64,000 nucleotides of DNA, taken from NCBI RefSeq assembly GCF_003970915.1, contig NZ_RXOF01000024.1, positions 1 to 64,000 of the forward strand. The letters run 5' to 3'. Under the pieces are notes generated by a model that did not search any database, had not been told where the DNA came from, and worked only from the letters and a program-made list of their open reading frames with translations. Shown in pieces: positions 23,963-32,607 of this stretch. The translations under genes were made by a program, and so were the position numbers. How positions within the stretch are numbered: the first letter of the stretch is position 1; each line of letters starts with the position of its first letter. This stretch comes from Hymenobacter gummosus (GTDB lineage Bacteria; Bacteroidota; Bacteroidia; Cytophagales; Hymenobacteraceae).

Positions 23963-24029
23963 TGGTAGAGCTTGACGGATGAGGTTCGTTCAAACTCCCA
24001 ATTGGGCCGCGGGGTTGCGCGGCGCGGCG

Positions 24030-24536
24030 CTACCACCCGTCGCCGCGGCGGCGCGGGGCAAACACGTACAGCACCGGCTCGGGGCGGTACAGGTCGAGGG
24101 CGTACTTCTTCTGGCCCAGCTGCGGCATCAGATCCAGCACATCCACCAGGCGCCCATACCGCGTGCCCGGCCCGAAGCTGATGCGCACGTTGCTTTGCTC
24201 GGCCGGATACCGCTGCCCGCGCTGCAGCCGCTCCGCCACCGCCCGCAGCATGGCCGCGTCGTGCCCCGCGTTGCCGATGAGGGCGTAGCGGTGCCAGCGG
24301 CGGCGCTGGTCCAGATCGGGCGGAAGGGTGAAGACGATGGGCGGATAGCCCCGTGCCCGGTCCTCCTGCATACTGGCCAGCGCCTTGGCCCATAGGATAG
24401 GCATACTGAGCTGCATCACGTACCGCGGCGCCGGAAACGCCACCCCCGCCAGCCGCTGCAGGGCCAGCAGCAACAGCAGCGTCAGCGGCAGCGCGCTCAG
24501 GGTAAAGCGCAGGGGGCGGCGGGCACGGCGCGGCAT
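24030..24536 (-). CDS. Membrane-anchored protein, paralogue of upstream gene
   Basis: This 168-residue protein has a basic N-terminus and one transmembrane segment ('LSALPLTLLLLLALQRLAG', about 14-32), with the rest predicted periplasmic. The distal part 'NVRISFGPGTRYGRLVDVLD' then 'LGQKKYALDLYRP' aligns with 'LRIQFGQGSQYRNLVAMLN' and 'VGLKKYWFDTQHRP' of the preceding gene, so the two are diverged paralogues. The layout (one N-terminal helix plus an alpha-beta domain with 'Y...V...LD') recalls ExbD/TolR, but this is a weak resemblance. Its ATG overlaps the upstream stop in TGATG, so translation is probably coupled. Confidence 0.68.
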   Translation of the reverse strand: MPRRARRPLRFTLSALPLTLLLLLALQRLAGVAFPAPRYVMQLSMPILWAKALASMQEDRARGYPPIVFTLPPDLDQRRRWHRYALIGNAGHDAAMLRAVAERLQRGQRYPAEQSNVRISFGPGTRYGRLVDVLDLMPQLGQKKYALDLYRPEPVLYVFAPRRRGDGW

Positions 24537-25276
24537 CAGCGGGCGGAGTTAGCGGCCCGGAGCCGGCGCAGCTGCCAGGCGGCGGCCAGCGGCAGCAGGA
24601 GCAGCAGCAGGGTGGAGTAGCGCCAGTTGGGGCGGAACAGGGGGCGCCAGGTGGCGGGCTCAAACGCGGCCAGCAGTTCAGCGCGCAACTGCTGTTGCCA
24701 GGGTGGGGGCGGTGGAAGGTATTGAAGGACCTCGCAAGTCAAGCTAGGGTATGAGGCATGGTACCCCGGCACGGTGTACGAATACAAAGCCGTCGGATAC
24801 ATGACTGTTGGCCGGTGCTGCGTATCAAACCAGTACTTCTTCAGCCCAACCACCTGAAACATATTCAGCATAGCCACCAGGTTGCGGTACTGGCTGCCTT
24901 GGCCGAACTGAATCCGTAGGCCCCGGTCGTGGTCCGGGTCGGCGTGCAGTTGCCGGGCTACAAACTTAGCGGTGCGGAGGTTCAGGTCGTCCTGCCACAC
25001 GTTGCCGTTGAACTGCACGGTGTGCCAGGGGTGCATCGTGTCGAGCCGGGCTGGCGAGGCGTATATCTCCGCCGGGAAAAAAGAAACCCGTACACTCTCA
25101 AAATTGGTGGATGCCTGCTGTAGCGGCGGCATGCTCACCTGCAACACCCGCTGCCGGAACCGTTGCAGCTCCGGCCGCGCGGCCAGCAGCGCGCAGCCCA
25201 GGCACAGCAGCCAGGCCAAAGCCAGCAGCCCCGCCGGGAAAAACAACCTGCGCGAGTGTCGTCGAACCACGTACAT
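24536..25276 (-). CDS. Membrane protein, paralogue of downstream gene
   Basis: This 246-residue protein has a basic N-terminus, a transmembrane helix ('FFPAGLLALAWLLCLGCALL', about 12-31), a periplasmic alpha-beta-like domain and a second helix near the C-terminus ('STLLLLLLPLAAAWQL'). Purine-rich AGGGGAGG lies immediately before the ATG at 25276 and decides this start over the one at 25351. It is the first gene of a two-gene operon with its paralogue at 24030. Both are unrecognised. The receptor gene downstream on the other strand is divergent, so a link to TonB-type energy coupling is only a guess. Confidence 0.68.
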   Translation of the reverse strand: MYVVRRHSRRLFFPAGLLALAWLLCLGCALLAARPELQRFRQRVLQVSMPPLQQASTNFESVRVSFFPAEIYASPARLDTMHPWHTVQFNGNVWQDDLNLRTAKFVARQLHADPDHDRGLRIQFGQGSQYRNLVAMLNMFQVVGLKKYWFDTQHRPTVMYPTALYSYTVPGYHASYPSLTCEVLQYLPPPPPWQQQLRAELLAAFEPATWRPLFRPNWRYSTLLLLLLPLAAAWQLRRLRAANSAR

Positions 25277-25532
25277 GCCTCCCCTAACGCCGTAAGCTGC
25301 CCGGGGCGTATAGGCATCCGGTAGGAAGGCAGGATATTGTCTTTTTACCAAATGCTCCCTTCGCTCTGCTTTCGGAGTGCCTATACGGTGCCTATTCGGA
25401 AACTGCCCCTGCTACCCCGCATAGAAAGCGGTGTCAAATAGCACAAAACCCGGAAGCGGCCCGCCGGTTACGCTCGTAGCCAACCCCGCCCGCCGCTTTC
25501 CCGTTGGCGCAGGCGTACTCCTTACCTGTTGC

Positions 25533-27728
25533 ATGCCCTACCGCTCCGCGCCGCTTCTGCTGCTTCTGACTACGCTGCCCGCCGTTCTGCTGGCCCAATC
25601 CCCGGCCCTGCCGCCCGACACCACCCGCCCGGCTCCGCCGCCCCGGCTGCTGCCCGAGGCTACCGTGACGGGCTACGGGCAGCGGCTACCGCTGCGCCGC
25701 ACCGCCGCCGCCGTGGGCGTGGTCGAGGCCGGCGTCATCGGGCGCTTCAGCGAGGCGGCCCTTACCCAGGCCGTCAACACCCTGCCCGGGGTGCGGCTGG
25801 AAGAGCGGGCCACGGCCAGCTACCGGCTCAGCGTGCGCGGCAGCACGCTCCGCTCCCCGTTCGGAGTGCGCAACGTGAAGGTGTACTACCACGACATTCC
25901 CTTCACCGAGGCCAGCGGCAGCACCCCGCTCAACCTGCTCGACCCCAGCCAGCTCGGCCGCATCGAGGTCATCAAGGGCCCGGCCGGCAGCGCCTACGGG
26001 GCCGGCACCGGTGGGGCTGTGCTGCTGAGCAACAAGCGCCCCACGCCCGGCCAGACCCGCGCCGGTTTGGGAGTGGCCGTCGGCTCCTTTGGCCTGCGCC
26101 GCTACCAGGCCACCGCCGAAACGGCTACGGATAAGGGCTTCGTGCGGGCCCACTACGTCCGGCAGGAGCTGCGGGGCTACCGCCAGCAGAGTGCCCTGCG
26201 CCGCGACGTGCTGGCCCTCGACGGCGAGCTGGCCGCCACCGAATGCCAGACGCTGGGCCTGCACCTGCTCTACACCGATTTGCGCTACCAGCTGCCGGGC
26301 GGCCTTACCCGGGCGCAGTTCGAGCAAGACCCGCGGCAGGCCCGCCCGGGCACCGCCACCGCGCCCGGCACCGTGGCCCAGCGCACCTACTACGCCTCGC
26401 GCACCCTGCTGCTCGGCGCCACCCACGAGGTGCGCTTCTCGGAGCGGCTGACGGGCAAAACCACCGTCTACGGCACCGGCAGCGTCATTCGCACGCCCTA
26501 CCTGGTCGACTTCGAGCGGAACACGCAGGTGGGCACCGGCGCCCGCAGCCGCTTCGACTACCGCACGCGCCTGGCCGGGCAGCTGCTGCGCCTCGCCGCC
26601 GGCGCCGAGGTGCAGACTTCCTTCGAGAGCAGCCGCAACTACCAGAACCGCGCTGGCCAGCCCGGGCCGCTGCGCTACGACGACGAAATCGGCACGCTCA
26701 CCGGCTTCGCCTTCGCCCAGGCCGATTGGGAGCTGCCCCACGGCTGGCTGCTCACGGCCGGGGCCAGCTACAACCGCCTGCGCTACCGCATCCGCCGCTT
26801 GCAGGACGCCCTCAACGCGCCCCCGCAGCCCTACGATATAGCCCGCACGTTTCGCCCCGAACTCTCGCCCCGGCTGGCCCTGCTCAAGGAGCTGACCCCG
26901 CAGATTTCGGCCTACGCCAGCGTGGGCACCGGCTTCTCCCCGCCCACGGAAGAGGAAATCCGCCCCTCCGACGGCTCCCTGAACCAGGCGCTGCAGGCCG
27001 AGCGCGGCCGCAGCTACGAAGTGGGCCTGCGCGGCGAAGTGCTGAACCAGCGCCTGAAGTTCGACGTGGCCGCCTACGACTTCCGCCTGCGCAATACCAT
27101 CGTGGTGCGCACCAACGACCTGGGCCAGCAGCTGTTCTACAACGCGGGCCACACCCGGCAGCGCGGCGTGGAAGTGGCCCTGAGCGGCTGGCTGTGGCGG
27201 CGGGTAAACGCGGAGTACCCGCTGGGAGCCAGCAAACGGGCTCTGGCCAATGACGGTTACGGCCTGCGCCTGTGGAGCAGCTACGCCTACCAGCACTACC
27301 GCTTCGGCCGCTACGCCTCGGGCGGCACCGACTTCAGCGGCAAGCGCCTCACCGGCACGGCCCCGCACACGCTCACCGCCGGCTTCGACCTGTCCGGGCA
27401 GCCGGGCTTTTACCTGAGCCCCACCGTGAGCCACCAGGCCCGCCTGCCCCTCAACGACGCCAACACCGACTACGCCGCCGGCTACTGGACCTTCGGGGCC
27501 CGCGGCGGCTGGCGCACCGAGCTGTTCGGGCTGCTGACGCTGGATGCCTACCTCGGCGTCGACAACGCCACCGACCGGCGCTACTCCCTGGGCAACGACC
27601 TGAACGCCTTTGGGGGCCGCTACTTCCAGCCCGCCCCCGGCCGCAACTACTACGGCGGCCTCAGCCTCAGCGGCTGGTCGCTGCACCGTACGGCTTCGCG
27701 CAAACGCTACGGCCTCGGGGAAGGCTGA
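25533..27728 (+). CDS. TonB-dependent outer-membrane receptor
   Basis: This 731-residue receptor has a signal peptide ('APLLLLLTTLPAVLLAQ'), a plug domain ('LPEATVTGYGQRLPLRRTAA', 'LTQAVNTLPGVRLEERAT', 'RLSVRGSTLRSPFGVRNVKV', 'GRIEVIKGPAGSAYGAGTGG') and a 22-strand barrel ending in '...NYYGGLSLSGW'. The overall pattern is closest to iron-siderophore/FecA-type receptors rather than SusC, because it lacks the N-terminal CarboxypepD-like domain and a SusD partner. The short peptide around 'PEATVTGYG' may act as the TonB box. ATG 25533 is preferred over 25431 because the signal peptide then starts the chain. The ligand is unknown. Confidence 0.9.
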   Translation: MPYRSAPLLLLLTTLPAVLLAQSPALPPDTTRPAPPPRLLPEATVTGYGQRLPLRRTAAAVGVVEAGVIGRFSEAALTQAVNTLPGVRLEERATASYRLSVRGSTLRSPFGVRNVKVYYHDIPFTEASGSTPLNLLDPSQLGRIEVIKGPAGSAYGAGTGGAVLLSNKRPTPGQTRAGLGVAVGSFGLRRYQATAETATDKGFVRAHYVRQELRGYRQQSALRRDVLALDGELAATECQTLGLHLLYTDLRYQLPGGLTRAQFEQDPRQARPGTATAPGTVAQRTYYASRTLLLGATHEVRFSERLTGKTTVYGTGSVIRTPYLVDFERNTQVGTGARSRFDYRTRLAGQLLRLAAGAEVQTSFESSRNYQNRAGQPGPLRYDDEIGTLTGFAFAQADWELPHGWLLTAGASYNRLRYRIRRLQDALNAPPQPYDIARTFRPELSPRLALLKELTPQISAYASVGTGFSPPTEEEIRPSDGSLNQALQAERGRSYEVGLRGEVLNQRLKFDVAAYDFRLRNTIVVRTNDLGQQLFYNAGHTRQRGVEVALSGWLWRRVNAEYPLGASKRALANDGYGLRLWSSYAYQHYRFGRYASGGTDFSGKRLTGTAPHTLTAGFDLSGQPGFYLSPTVSHQARLPLNDANTDYAAGYWTFGARGGWRTELFGLLTLDAYLGVDNATDRRYSLGNDLNAFGGRYFQPAPGRNYYGGLSLSGWSLHRTASRKRYGLGEG

Positions 27729-27800
27729 GGCCGCAAAGTCAAAGCCGACGGGACACCCCGCGGCGGGGCATTCCCCGGGGCTATCAGCAGCTTAAAAACA

Positions 27801-27831
27801 GTGGTGCCACGGCTCAAAGCCGTGGCACCAC
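27801..27831. terminator. Perfect 14-bp hairpin after receptor gene
   Basis: GTGGTGCCACGGCT, loop CAA, AGCCGTGGCACCAC. It has no long T-run but is perfectly placed between convergent genes and could act as a bidirectional terminator or REP-type site. Confidence 0.6.
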
Positions 27832-27925
27832 GTCGTTCGGACGATAATCGTCCACAACCAAAGGTCAGCGGAGCTAACATCCGTGACCCGAAGGAAGGCG
27901 CAGCCAAATCCGCACCAATCCGTGC

Positions 27926-29068
27926 TTACACCCTGACCGGCTTGCCCTTGCGCGCCGCCTCGTAGATGGCCATGATGAGCTTGATGTCGCGCAGGCCTTC
28001 TTCGCCGGGCGTTTTGGGCGTCTTGTTTTGCATCACGCACTCGGCCATGTGGTCCAGCTCGGCGGCAAACTGGTTGCCCTCCTTGATCTGCGGCTGCCGC
28101 TCCCCGTCCTTGTCCCCGATTTTCATCTGGTGCTTGTAGTAGTCGGTGGCCGGGTCCAGGTCCAGCCAGGCTTTGTCGCCGTAGGCCCGGTACCGCTTCA
28201 CCCCCTCGATGCTATAGGCGCTGGTGCAGCTGGCCAGCACGCCGCTGGGGAAGCGCAGGGTGAAGTGAATCACGTCTTCCACCTCCTTGAAGCGCGGGTC
28301 CGATTTGTCGGAGTACTCCTGGGCCGTCACTTCCACCGGCTCCTCGCCGGTGAGGTAGCGGGCGGCATTGAGCGAGTAGATGCCGATGTCCATCAGCGAG
28401 CCGCCGCCGGCCAGCTTTTTCTGCACCCGCCACGTGTCGGCCTGGTCCTTGTCGGGCTGCACCTGGCGGCCGTGGTCGGCGGTGACCATGCGCAGCTTGC
28501 CCAGCTCGCCTTTGCGGATTCGCTCGATGGCGTCGAGGTTGAACGGCTCGAACTGGGCCCGGTAGGCAATCATCAGTTTCTTGCCGGCCTTTTTGCAGGC
28601 CTCGATCATGCGCTGGCATTCCTCGGGCGTGTTGGCCATAGGCTTTTCGCAGAGCACGTGCTTGCCCGCCTGCGCCGCCCGGATGGTGTACTCGGCGTGC
28701 AGGCCCGGCGGCAGCACAATGTACACCACGTCGACGGCCGGGTTGTCCTTGATGGAGTCGAAGTTCTGGTAGCTGTAGATGTTCTTCGCATCGACGCCGT
28801 ACTCGGCGGCCAGCTTACGGGCCTTATCGGGCGAGCCGCTCACCAGGGCCGTGATGCGGGCGTGCTTGCAGTCCTTGAAGGCGGGCATCATCTGCTCGGT
28901 GGCGTATTTGCCCAGGCCTACAATGGCGAAGCCGAGCTTTTTCTGGTTTTCGTCCTGCATAACAGAAGGGGAGAGCGAAGCCGCCGCGGCCGGCCCGGTC
29001 AGGGCCGCCGCGGCCACGCCTAGCCCGGCCTGCCGCAGAAACTGCCGGCGCGATTCAGTGGCATTCAT
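27926..29068 (-). CDS. Gfo/Idh/MocA-family oxidoreductase, Tat-exported
   Basis: This 380-residue NAD(P)-dependent sugar or inositol oxidoreductase begins with a twin-arginine signal ('ESRRQFLRQAGLGVAAAALT'), so it is probably exported folded with cofactor. The Rossmann motif 'GFAIVGLGKYATEQMMPAF', the conserved 'CEKPMA' (Glu-Lys-Pro) motif and the 'GGGSLMDIGIYSLNAARYLTG' substrate-side motif (containing Asp and Tyr) define the family. The Tat-exported subclass resembles glucose-fructose oxidoreductase. Start ATG 29068 puts the Tat signal at the N-terminus; the longer frame runs into cruciform copy 5. The substrate is unknown. Confidence 0.9.
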   Translation of the reverse strand: MNATESRRQFLRQAGLGVAAAALTGPAAAASLSPSVMQDENQKKLGFAIVGLGKYATEQMMPAFKDCKHARITALVSGSPDKARKLAAEYGVDAKNIYSYQNFDSIKDNPAVDVVYIVLPPGLHAEYTIRAAQAGKHVLCEKPMANTPEECQRMIEACKKAGKKLMIAYRAQFEPFNLDAIERIRKGELGKLRMVTADHGRQVQPDKDQADTWRVQKKLAGGGSLMDIGIYSLNAARYLTGEEPVEVTAQEYSDKSDPRFKEVEDVIHFTLRFPSGVLASCTSAYSIEGVKRYRAYGDKAWLDLDPATDYYKHQMKIGDKDGERQPQIKEGNQFAAELDHMAECVMQNKTPKTPGEEGLRDIKLIMAIYEAARKGKPVRV

Positions 29069-29122
29069 GGAGTAAATGATTGGTCGTGAGCCTTGGCTAA
29101 CGGCCCAGGTCCGGCAGGGGTT

Positions 29123-29423
29123 ATGGGAGGGGTAGGAGGGTAGGAGGGTGTGGGGGTAAGAGTTGTGAGGGGGAAAAAAGAACGTCATCCTGAGCAACGC
29201 GAAGGACCTTCCTCGCACCCTGCACCGCCGTAACCTATGAAGTGCATACGCTCTACTGAGGGCCGTAAACAGTGCAGCCACCAACTTCTGGGGCGTTGGT
29301 GGCTGCGCTCTTATCGTTCTGACAGAGCAACGTCTGCACGTTGGCATCAGCGGCAGTGCGGGGTGCGAGGAAGGTCCTTCGCTCTGCTCAGGATGACGTT
29401 CTTTTCTCCTACCCTAACCCTAC
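29123..29423. repeat. Cruciform element copy 5 with GGGTAGGA arms
   Basis: The core spans 29180-29401 and its inner palindrome is GCAGCCACCAAC / GTTGGTGGCTGC. This copy has two stem mismatches in the variable segment (AAC on the left against CTC on the right). The outer arms are GGGGTAGGAGGGTAGGAGG (29130-29148) and, inverted, CTCCTACCCTAACCCTAC (29406-29423). The whole stretch between the Gfo/Idh/MocA start and the PAP2 stop (about 350 bp) is this element. Confidence 0.85.
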
Positions 29424-30220
29424 TGCGGCCGCCAGACCACCGTCAGGCCGGTGGCGCCGGGGTAGAGCAGCGGCATCACGCCGTATTTGCCGGGCAGGGG
29501 CTTGCGGCCCCAACGGTTGCGGTGGGTGAGGTAGCCGATGTGGGCCGACAGGATGCCCACGCCCGCCCCGGCCACCACGTCCGACTGCCAGTGGCGGTTG
29601 TTGAGCATGCGCAGGGCGCCCACGCCGGTGGCAATGGTGTAGGCCCCGATGCCGTACCACTGGCTTTTGTCGCGGAACTCGGTGTGCACGATGCTGGCGG
29701 CCAGGAAAGCCTGCGCCGTGTGGCCCGAGGGGAAGGAGTTGCGCGTCGAGCCGTCGGGGCGCAGCACCTTGGTGGTGTTCTTCACCGCGAAGGTCGTCAG
29801 CCCGAAAATGGCCTCCGATTTCAGGATGACCAGCAGGGTGTTGAGCCGGTCGTTGCGGCCTTCCACCCCGGCAATCTGCACCAGGGCCAGCTCGGCGTAG
29901 GGCGCGAAGATGAGGTAGTCGTCGACCTTGGTGTGGAAGTTGGGGAAGGCCCGCCGGATGTCGCGGCGCGCGTCGTAGCTGCTGTAGATGCCGTTGCCGT
30001 TGATGGTGCTGGCCCCGTAGCCGATGAGCAGGGCCGGAACGATGGTCGCCTTGAACAGCTTGCTTTTGTACCAGGGCTGCTTGGCCACCGGCTCGTTTAC
30101 CGGGTCCACGTACTTCTTGGTGGTGTCGGGCGCGGCCGGGGCGGGGTTCTGCGGAATCTGGGCCTGAGCCGCCCCGATGGTTAGCCACAAGGCCAGCAGG
30201 AGAGAGGAAAAGTTGCGCAT
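29420..30220 (-). CDS. PAP2-family phosphatase
   Basis: This 266-residue protein has a signal peptide ('FSSLLLALWLTIGAAQAQ') and a PAP2/acid-phosphatase domain. The three family motifs are visible: 'KNTTKVLRPDG' (KX6RP), 'FPSGHTAQAF' (PSGH) and 'NNRHWQSDVVAG' (SRX5HX3D-like). Members dephosphorylate lipid or small-molecule phosphates at the membrane or in the periplasm. ATG 30220 is chosen because the signal follows directly; an upstream ATG at 30280 would add a Pro-rich leader. A TAACTTTA box lies on the reverse strand at 30286-30293. Confidence 0.88.
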   Translation of the reverse strand: MRNFSSLLLALWLTIGAAQAQIPQNPAPAAPDTTKKYVDPVNEPVAKQPWYKSKLFKATIVPALLIGYGASTINGNGIYSSYDARRDIRRAFPNFHTKVDDYLIFAPYAELALVQIAGVEGRNDRLNTLLVILKSEAIFGLTTFAVKNTTKVLRPDGSTRNSFPSGHTAQAFLAASIVHTEFRDKSQWYGIGAYTIATGVGALRMLNNRHWQSDVVAGAGVGILSAHIGYLTHRNRWGRKPLPGKYGVMPLLYPGATGLTVVWRPQ

Positions 30221-30285
30221 AGAAGCCAGGTAATGCCGGAAAATGAACCGGCTGCCGGGGGCGGCAGCCGGAGGTAACATTGCGG

Positions 30286-30293
30286 TAAAGTTA
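30286..30293 (-). promoter_or_regulatory. Putative -7 box for PAP2 gene
   Basis: TAACTTTA on the reverse strand is one base off TAnnTTTG and lies 66 bp before the PAP2 start codon. Confidence 0.35.
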
Positions 30294-30339
30294 GAACGGA
30301 TTTGCCCGAATTCTGGCTACCCGCGGCGACCCGAAGCGC

Positions 30340-31155
30340 TTAGTCGGCGTGCTCCGGCAGCACCAGCACGGGCTGAGTTGCCTCGCGCACCACGGCCGCC
30401 GTCACGCTCTGGTGAAACAGCTGGCCCAGAAAGCTGCGGCGCCGGGCCACCAGTACCAGCAAATCGGGCTGCAGCTGCCGGGCCGCCGCGGCCAGCCCCG
30501 CCGCGGGCTCCGGGTGGGCGTAGCCCTGCGCTTCGGCCGGCCCAAAACCGGCCAGCAGCCCCGCCTGCCGGGCATTGTCGAAGGCGCGGGCGGGGTTGCT
30601 GGCGCCCGCGTCGTCGGCCACGAAGGCGACCGTGAGGGCGGCCTGGCCCAGCAGCGGCGCCAATCCGGCCGTGCTGCGGACGCTGGGCAGCGGCTGCTCG
30701 TCGACGGCCAGCAGGGCGCGCTGCGGGGGCACGGCGGCGGCGCTGCCCTGGGGCACCAGCAGCAGCGGGCAGGGCAGGTGGCGCAGCAGACTCAGGGAAG
30801 TGGTGCGCACCAGCTCGTCGGGCACCGGGCCTAGCTCGGGGCGGCCGAGCACCAGCAAATCGGCGCCGCGCTGGCGTACGGCGGCCGTCACCTCGGCGGC
30901 CAGCTCCCCGCTCACCACGGCGGCGCTGGCGGGCAGGGCGGCGGGCAGCGTCTGCAGGCGCTGGCGCAGCAGGGCGTGGGCCTCGTCCTCAGTTTCGGCC
31001 ACGGAGCCGGCCGTGAGGGCATCGGGGCTGAGCAGGCTGGGGCGCACGTGCAGCAGCACCAGCTGGGCGCCGCCAGGCGCGGCCAGAGCAGCGGCATAAT
31101 GCAGGGCGTGGTCGGCGGCGGCCGAGAAGTCGGTCAGGACGAGCAGGGTCAGCAT
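30340..31155 (-). CDS. Universal stress protein, tandem UspA domains (second copy)
   Basis: This 271-residue tandem Usp is related in layout to the one at 7938. Domain 1 starts 'LTLLVLTDFSAAADHALHYA' and contains 'ADLLVLGRPELGPVPDELV'. Domain 2 ends 'QPDLLVLVARRRSFLGQLF' and 'TQPVLVLPE'. The ATP-binding glycine motif is partly altered in domain 1, so nucleotide binding is uncertain. It starts 79 bp downstream of the broken aquaporin gene on the same strand, which suggests that it was or is co-transcribed with it. Confidence 0.84.
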   Translation of the reverse strand: MLTLLVLTDFSAAADHALHYAAALAAPGGAQLVLLHVRPSLLSPDALTAGSVAETEDEAHALLRQRLQTLPAALPASAAVVSGELAAEVTAAVRQRGADLLVLGRPELGPVPDELVRTTSLSLLRHLPCPLLLVPQGSAAAVPPQRALLAVDEQPLPSVRSTAGLAPLLGQAALTVAFVADDAGASNPARAFDNARQAGLLAGFGPAEAQGYAHPEPAAGLAAAARQLQPDLLVLVARRRSFLGQLFHQSVTAAVVREATQPVLVLPEHAD

Positions 31156-31234
31156 GAGCGGGGCGAAATGGGGCCGCGCCGACGGTGGCGCGGTCGGGGC
31201 CGCAGTTTACGAGTTCCGCCGCAGTAGCCCGGCC

Positions 31235-31979
31235 TCAGCCCGGCTGATTTTCGACAGGTTTCCGCGGGCTCAGGCTGCCCGTAGGGGGCGGAACGGGCGC
31301 GGCGGCCGTTGCGGCCTCGGGCGCTAACTCGGCTTCGGGCTGCAGCAGGCCCGCCATCGGCACGGCCAGCAAAGCGCCCAGCACCGGGGCCGTAAGCTAC
31401 ACCCACAGGTGCTGCAGCTGCCCGTTGACGAGGGCCGGCGCCAGGGAGCGGGCCGGGTTCATTGAGGCCCCGCAGATGGGGCCGGCCACCAGGGCTTCCA
31501 GCGCCACCACGGCGCCCACCACCAGCCCGGCCGTAATGCCCTTCTCCTTGGCCCCGGTCGATACGCGCAGTACCACCAGCATCAGCAGCAAGGTCAGCAG
31601 CCCAAACGACTGCCCCGCCGAGCCCGCCGGCAGCGTGGCCCCGAGCGTGCTGGCCGTGGGGAACAGCCCTGGGCAGCAGCAGGCTGCCGCCCAGGGCGCC
31701 CACCGTCTGGGCCAGCACGTAGCCCGGCACTCGGCGCCAGCTGAAACGCCCCGCCGCGGCAAAAGCCAGCGTCACGGCCGGGTTCAGGTGCGCGCCCGAT
31801 ACTTCGCCGAAGGTGTAAATCAGCGCTACGACTACCAGTCTGAAGGCCGCCGCCACCCCGCCGTGCCCGATGCCCCCGCGCAGCTCGTCGACCACCACCG
31901 CGCCGGTGCCCAGCAGCATCAGAAAGGCCGTGCCCAGGACTTCGGACAGCAAAGCCGCTTGCCAGGCCCGGTTACGCAT
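31235..31979 (-). pseudogene. Aquaporin (MIP family) pseudogene
   Basis: The 5' frame encodes 'LSEVLGTAFLMLLGTGAVVV' and the first NPA box 'GAHLNPAVTLAFA'. Near 31667-31673 the frame shifts: the sequence reads '...LGGSLLLPR' in frame 1, whereas the conserved continuation 'GLFPTASTLGATLPAGSAG' with the second NPA box 'CGASMNPARSLAPALVNG' lies in another frame, consistent with a one-base insertion or two-base deletion. That frame then meets an in-frame TAG at 31397 after 'QLQHLWV', where the family has Tyr or Trp, and beyond it still reads 'LTAPVLGALLAVPMAGLL' to a stop at 31235. Two independent lesions argue for a true pseudogene. Intact, it would be a water or glycerol channel. Confidence 0.85.
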
Positions 31980-32502
31980 AGCGCCCGTCCGTCACCTCCA
32001 GGGCCTGTTCGGTGCCTACCAGGGCGCTGCGGCGCTCCAGCAGCAGCGTGTCGCGCCAGCGCCCGTCGGCCATGCGCCCGATTCGCTCCCGCCGACCCAC
32101 CAGCCGGAAGCCGGCGGCCTCGTGCAGGCGCACACTCGGCTCGTTTTCGGGGAAGATGCCGGCCTGCAGCGTCCACATGCTGTTGGCTTCCGATTCGGTT
32201 ATCAAGGCCAGCAGCAGCTCCCGGCCCAGGCCCCGGCCGCGCGCTGCGGGCGCCACGTACACGCTCACCTCGGCCACGCCCCCGTACACGCAGCGCCCCG
32301 ACACCGGCGACAACGCCGCCCAGCCCAGCACCTGCCCGGCCTCGTCGAGGGCCACTAGGCGGCTATGCGCGAGGTGGCCGCGGTGCCACTCGTCCCAGGC
32401 GGGCACGGTGGTGGCAAAGGTGGCGTTGCCGGTGGCAATGCCAGCCGCGTAAATGGCGCTGACCGCGGGCCAGTGCGCTTCCATCAGGGGCTGAATACTC
32501 AT
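31972..32502 (-). CDS. GNAT N-acetyltransferase, phosphinothricin acetyltransferase-like
   Basis: This 176-residue acetyl-CoA-dependent acetyltransferase has the Pat/Bar-like opening 'HWPAVSAIYAAGIATGNATF'. The acetyl-CoA-binding motif is 'SVYVAPAARGRGLGRELL' and the C-terminal part reads 'AGIFPENEPSVRLHEAAGF'. Relatives acetylate phosphinothricin, methionine sulfoximine or similar amino-acid analogues; the actual substrate is not determinable. ATG 32502 matches the usual family start better than 32529. The 3' end overlaps the aquaporin start by 8 bp, so the two genes were an operon. Confidence 0.85.
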   Translation of the reverse strand: MSIQPLMEAHWPAVSAIYAAGIATGNATFATTVPAWDEWHRGHLAHSRLVALDEAGQVLGWAALSPVSGRCVYGGVAEVSVYVAPAARGRGLGRELLLALITESEANSMWTLQAGIFPENEPSVRLHEAAGFRLVGRRERIGRMADGRWRDTLLLERRSALVGTEQALEVTDGRYA

Positions 32503-32550
32503 GCTACGAAGAAACAGGGTGCGGGCCATATCTACCGCATGGGCGCCAAA

Positions 32551-32592
32551 AAGCCGCCCGGCCGATTCGCGGAGGAAGCGGCCGGGCGGCTT
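32551..32592. terminator. Bidirectional-type hairpin
   Basis: AAGCCGCCCGGCC (32551-32563) pairs perfectly with GGCCGGGCGGCTT (32580-32592). A short A-run precedes the left arm, so on the reverse strand it can terminate the small gene at 32608. Confidence 0.75.
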
Positions 32593-32607
32593 GGGGCAGC
32601 AAGGGGG

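Noticed and set aside
25686-27686. A 666-codon reverse frame opposite the TonB-dependent receptor
   Set aside because: No recognisable protein features; the receptor is clear on the forward strand.
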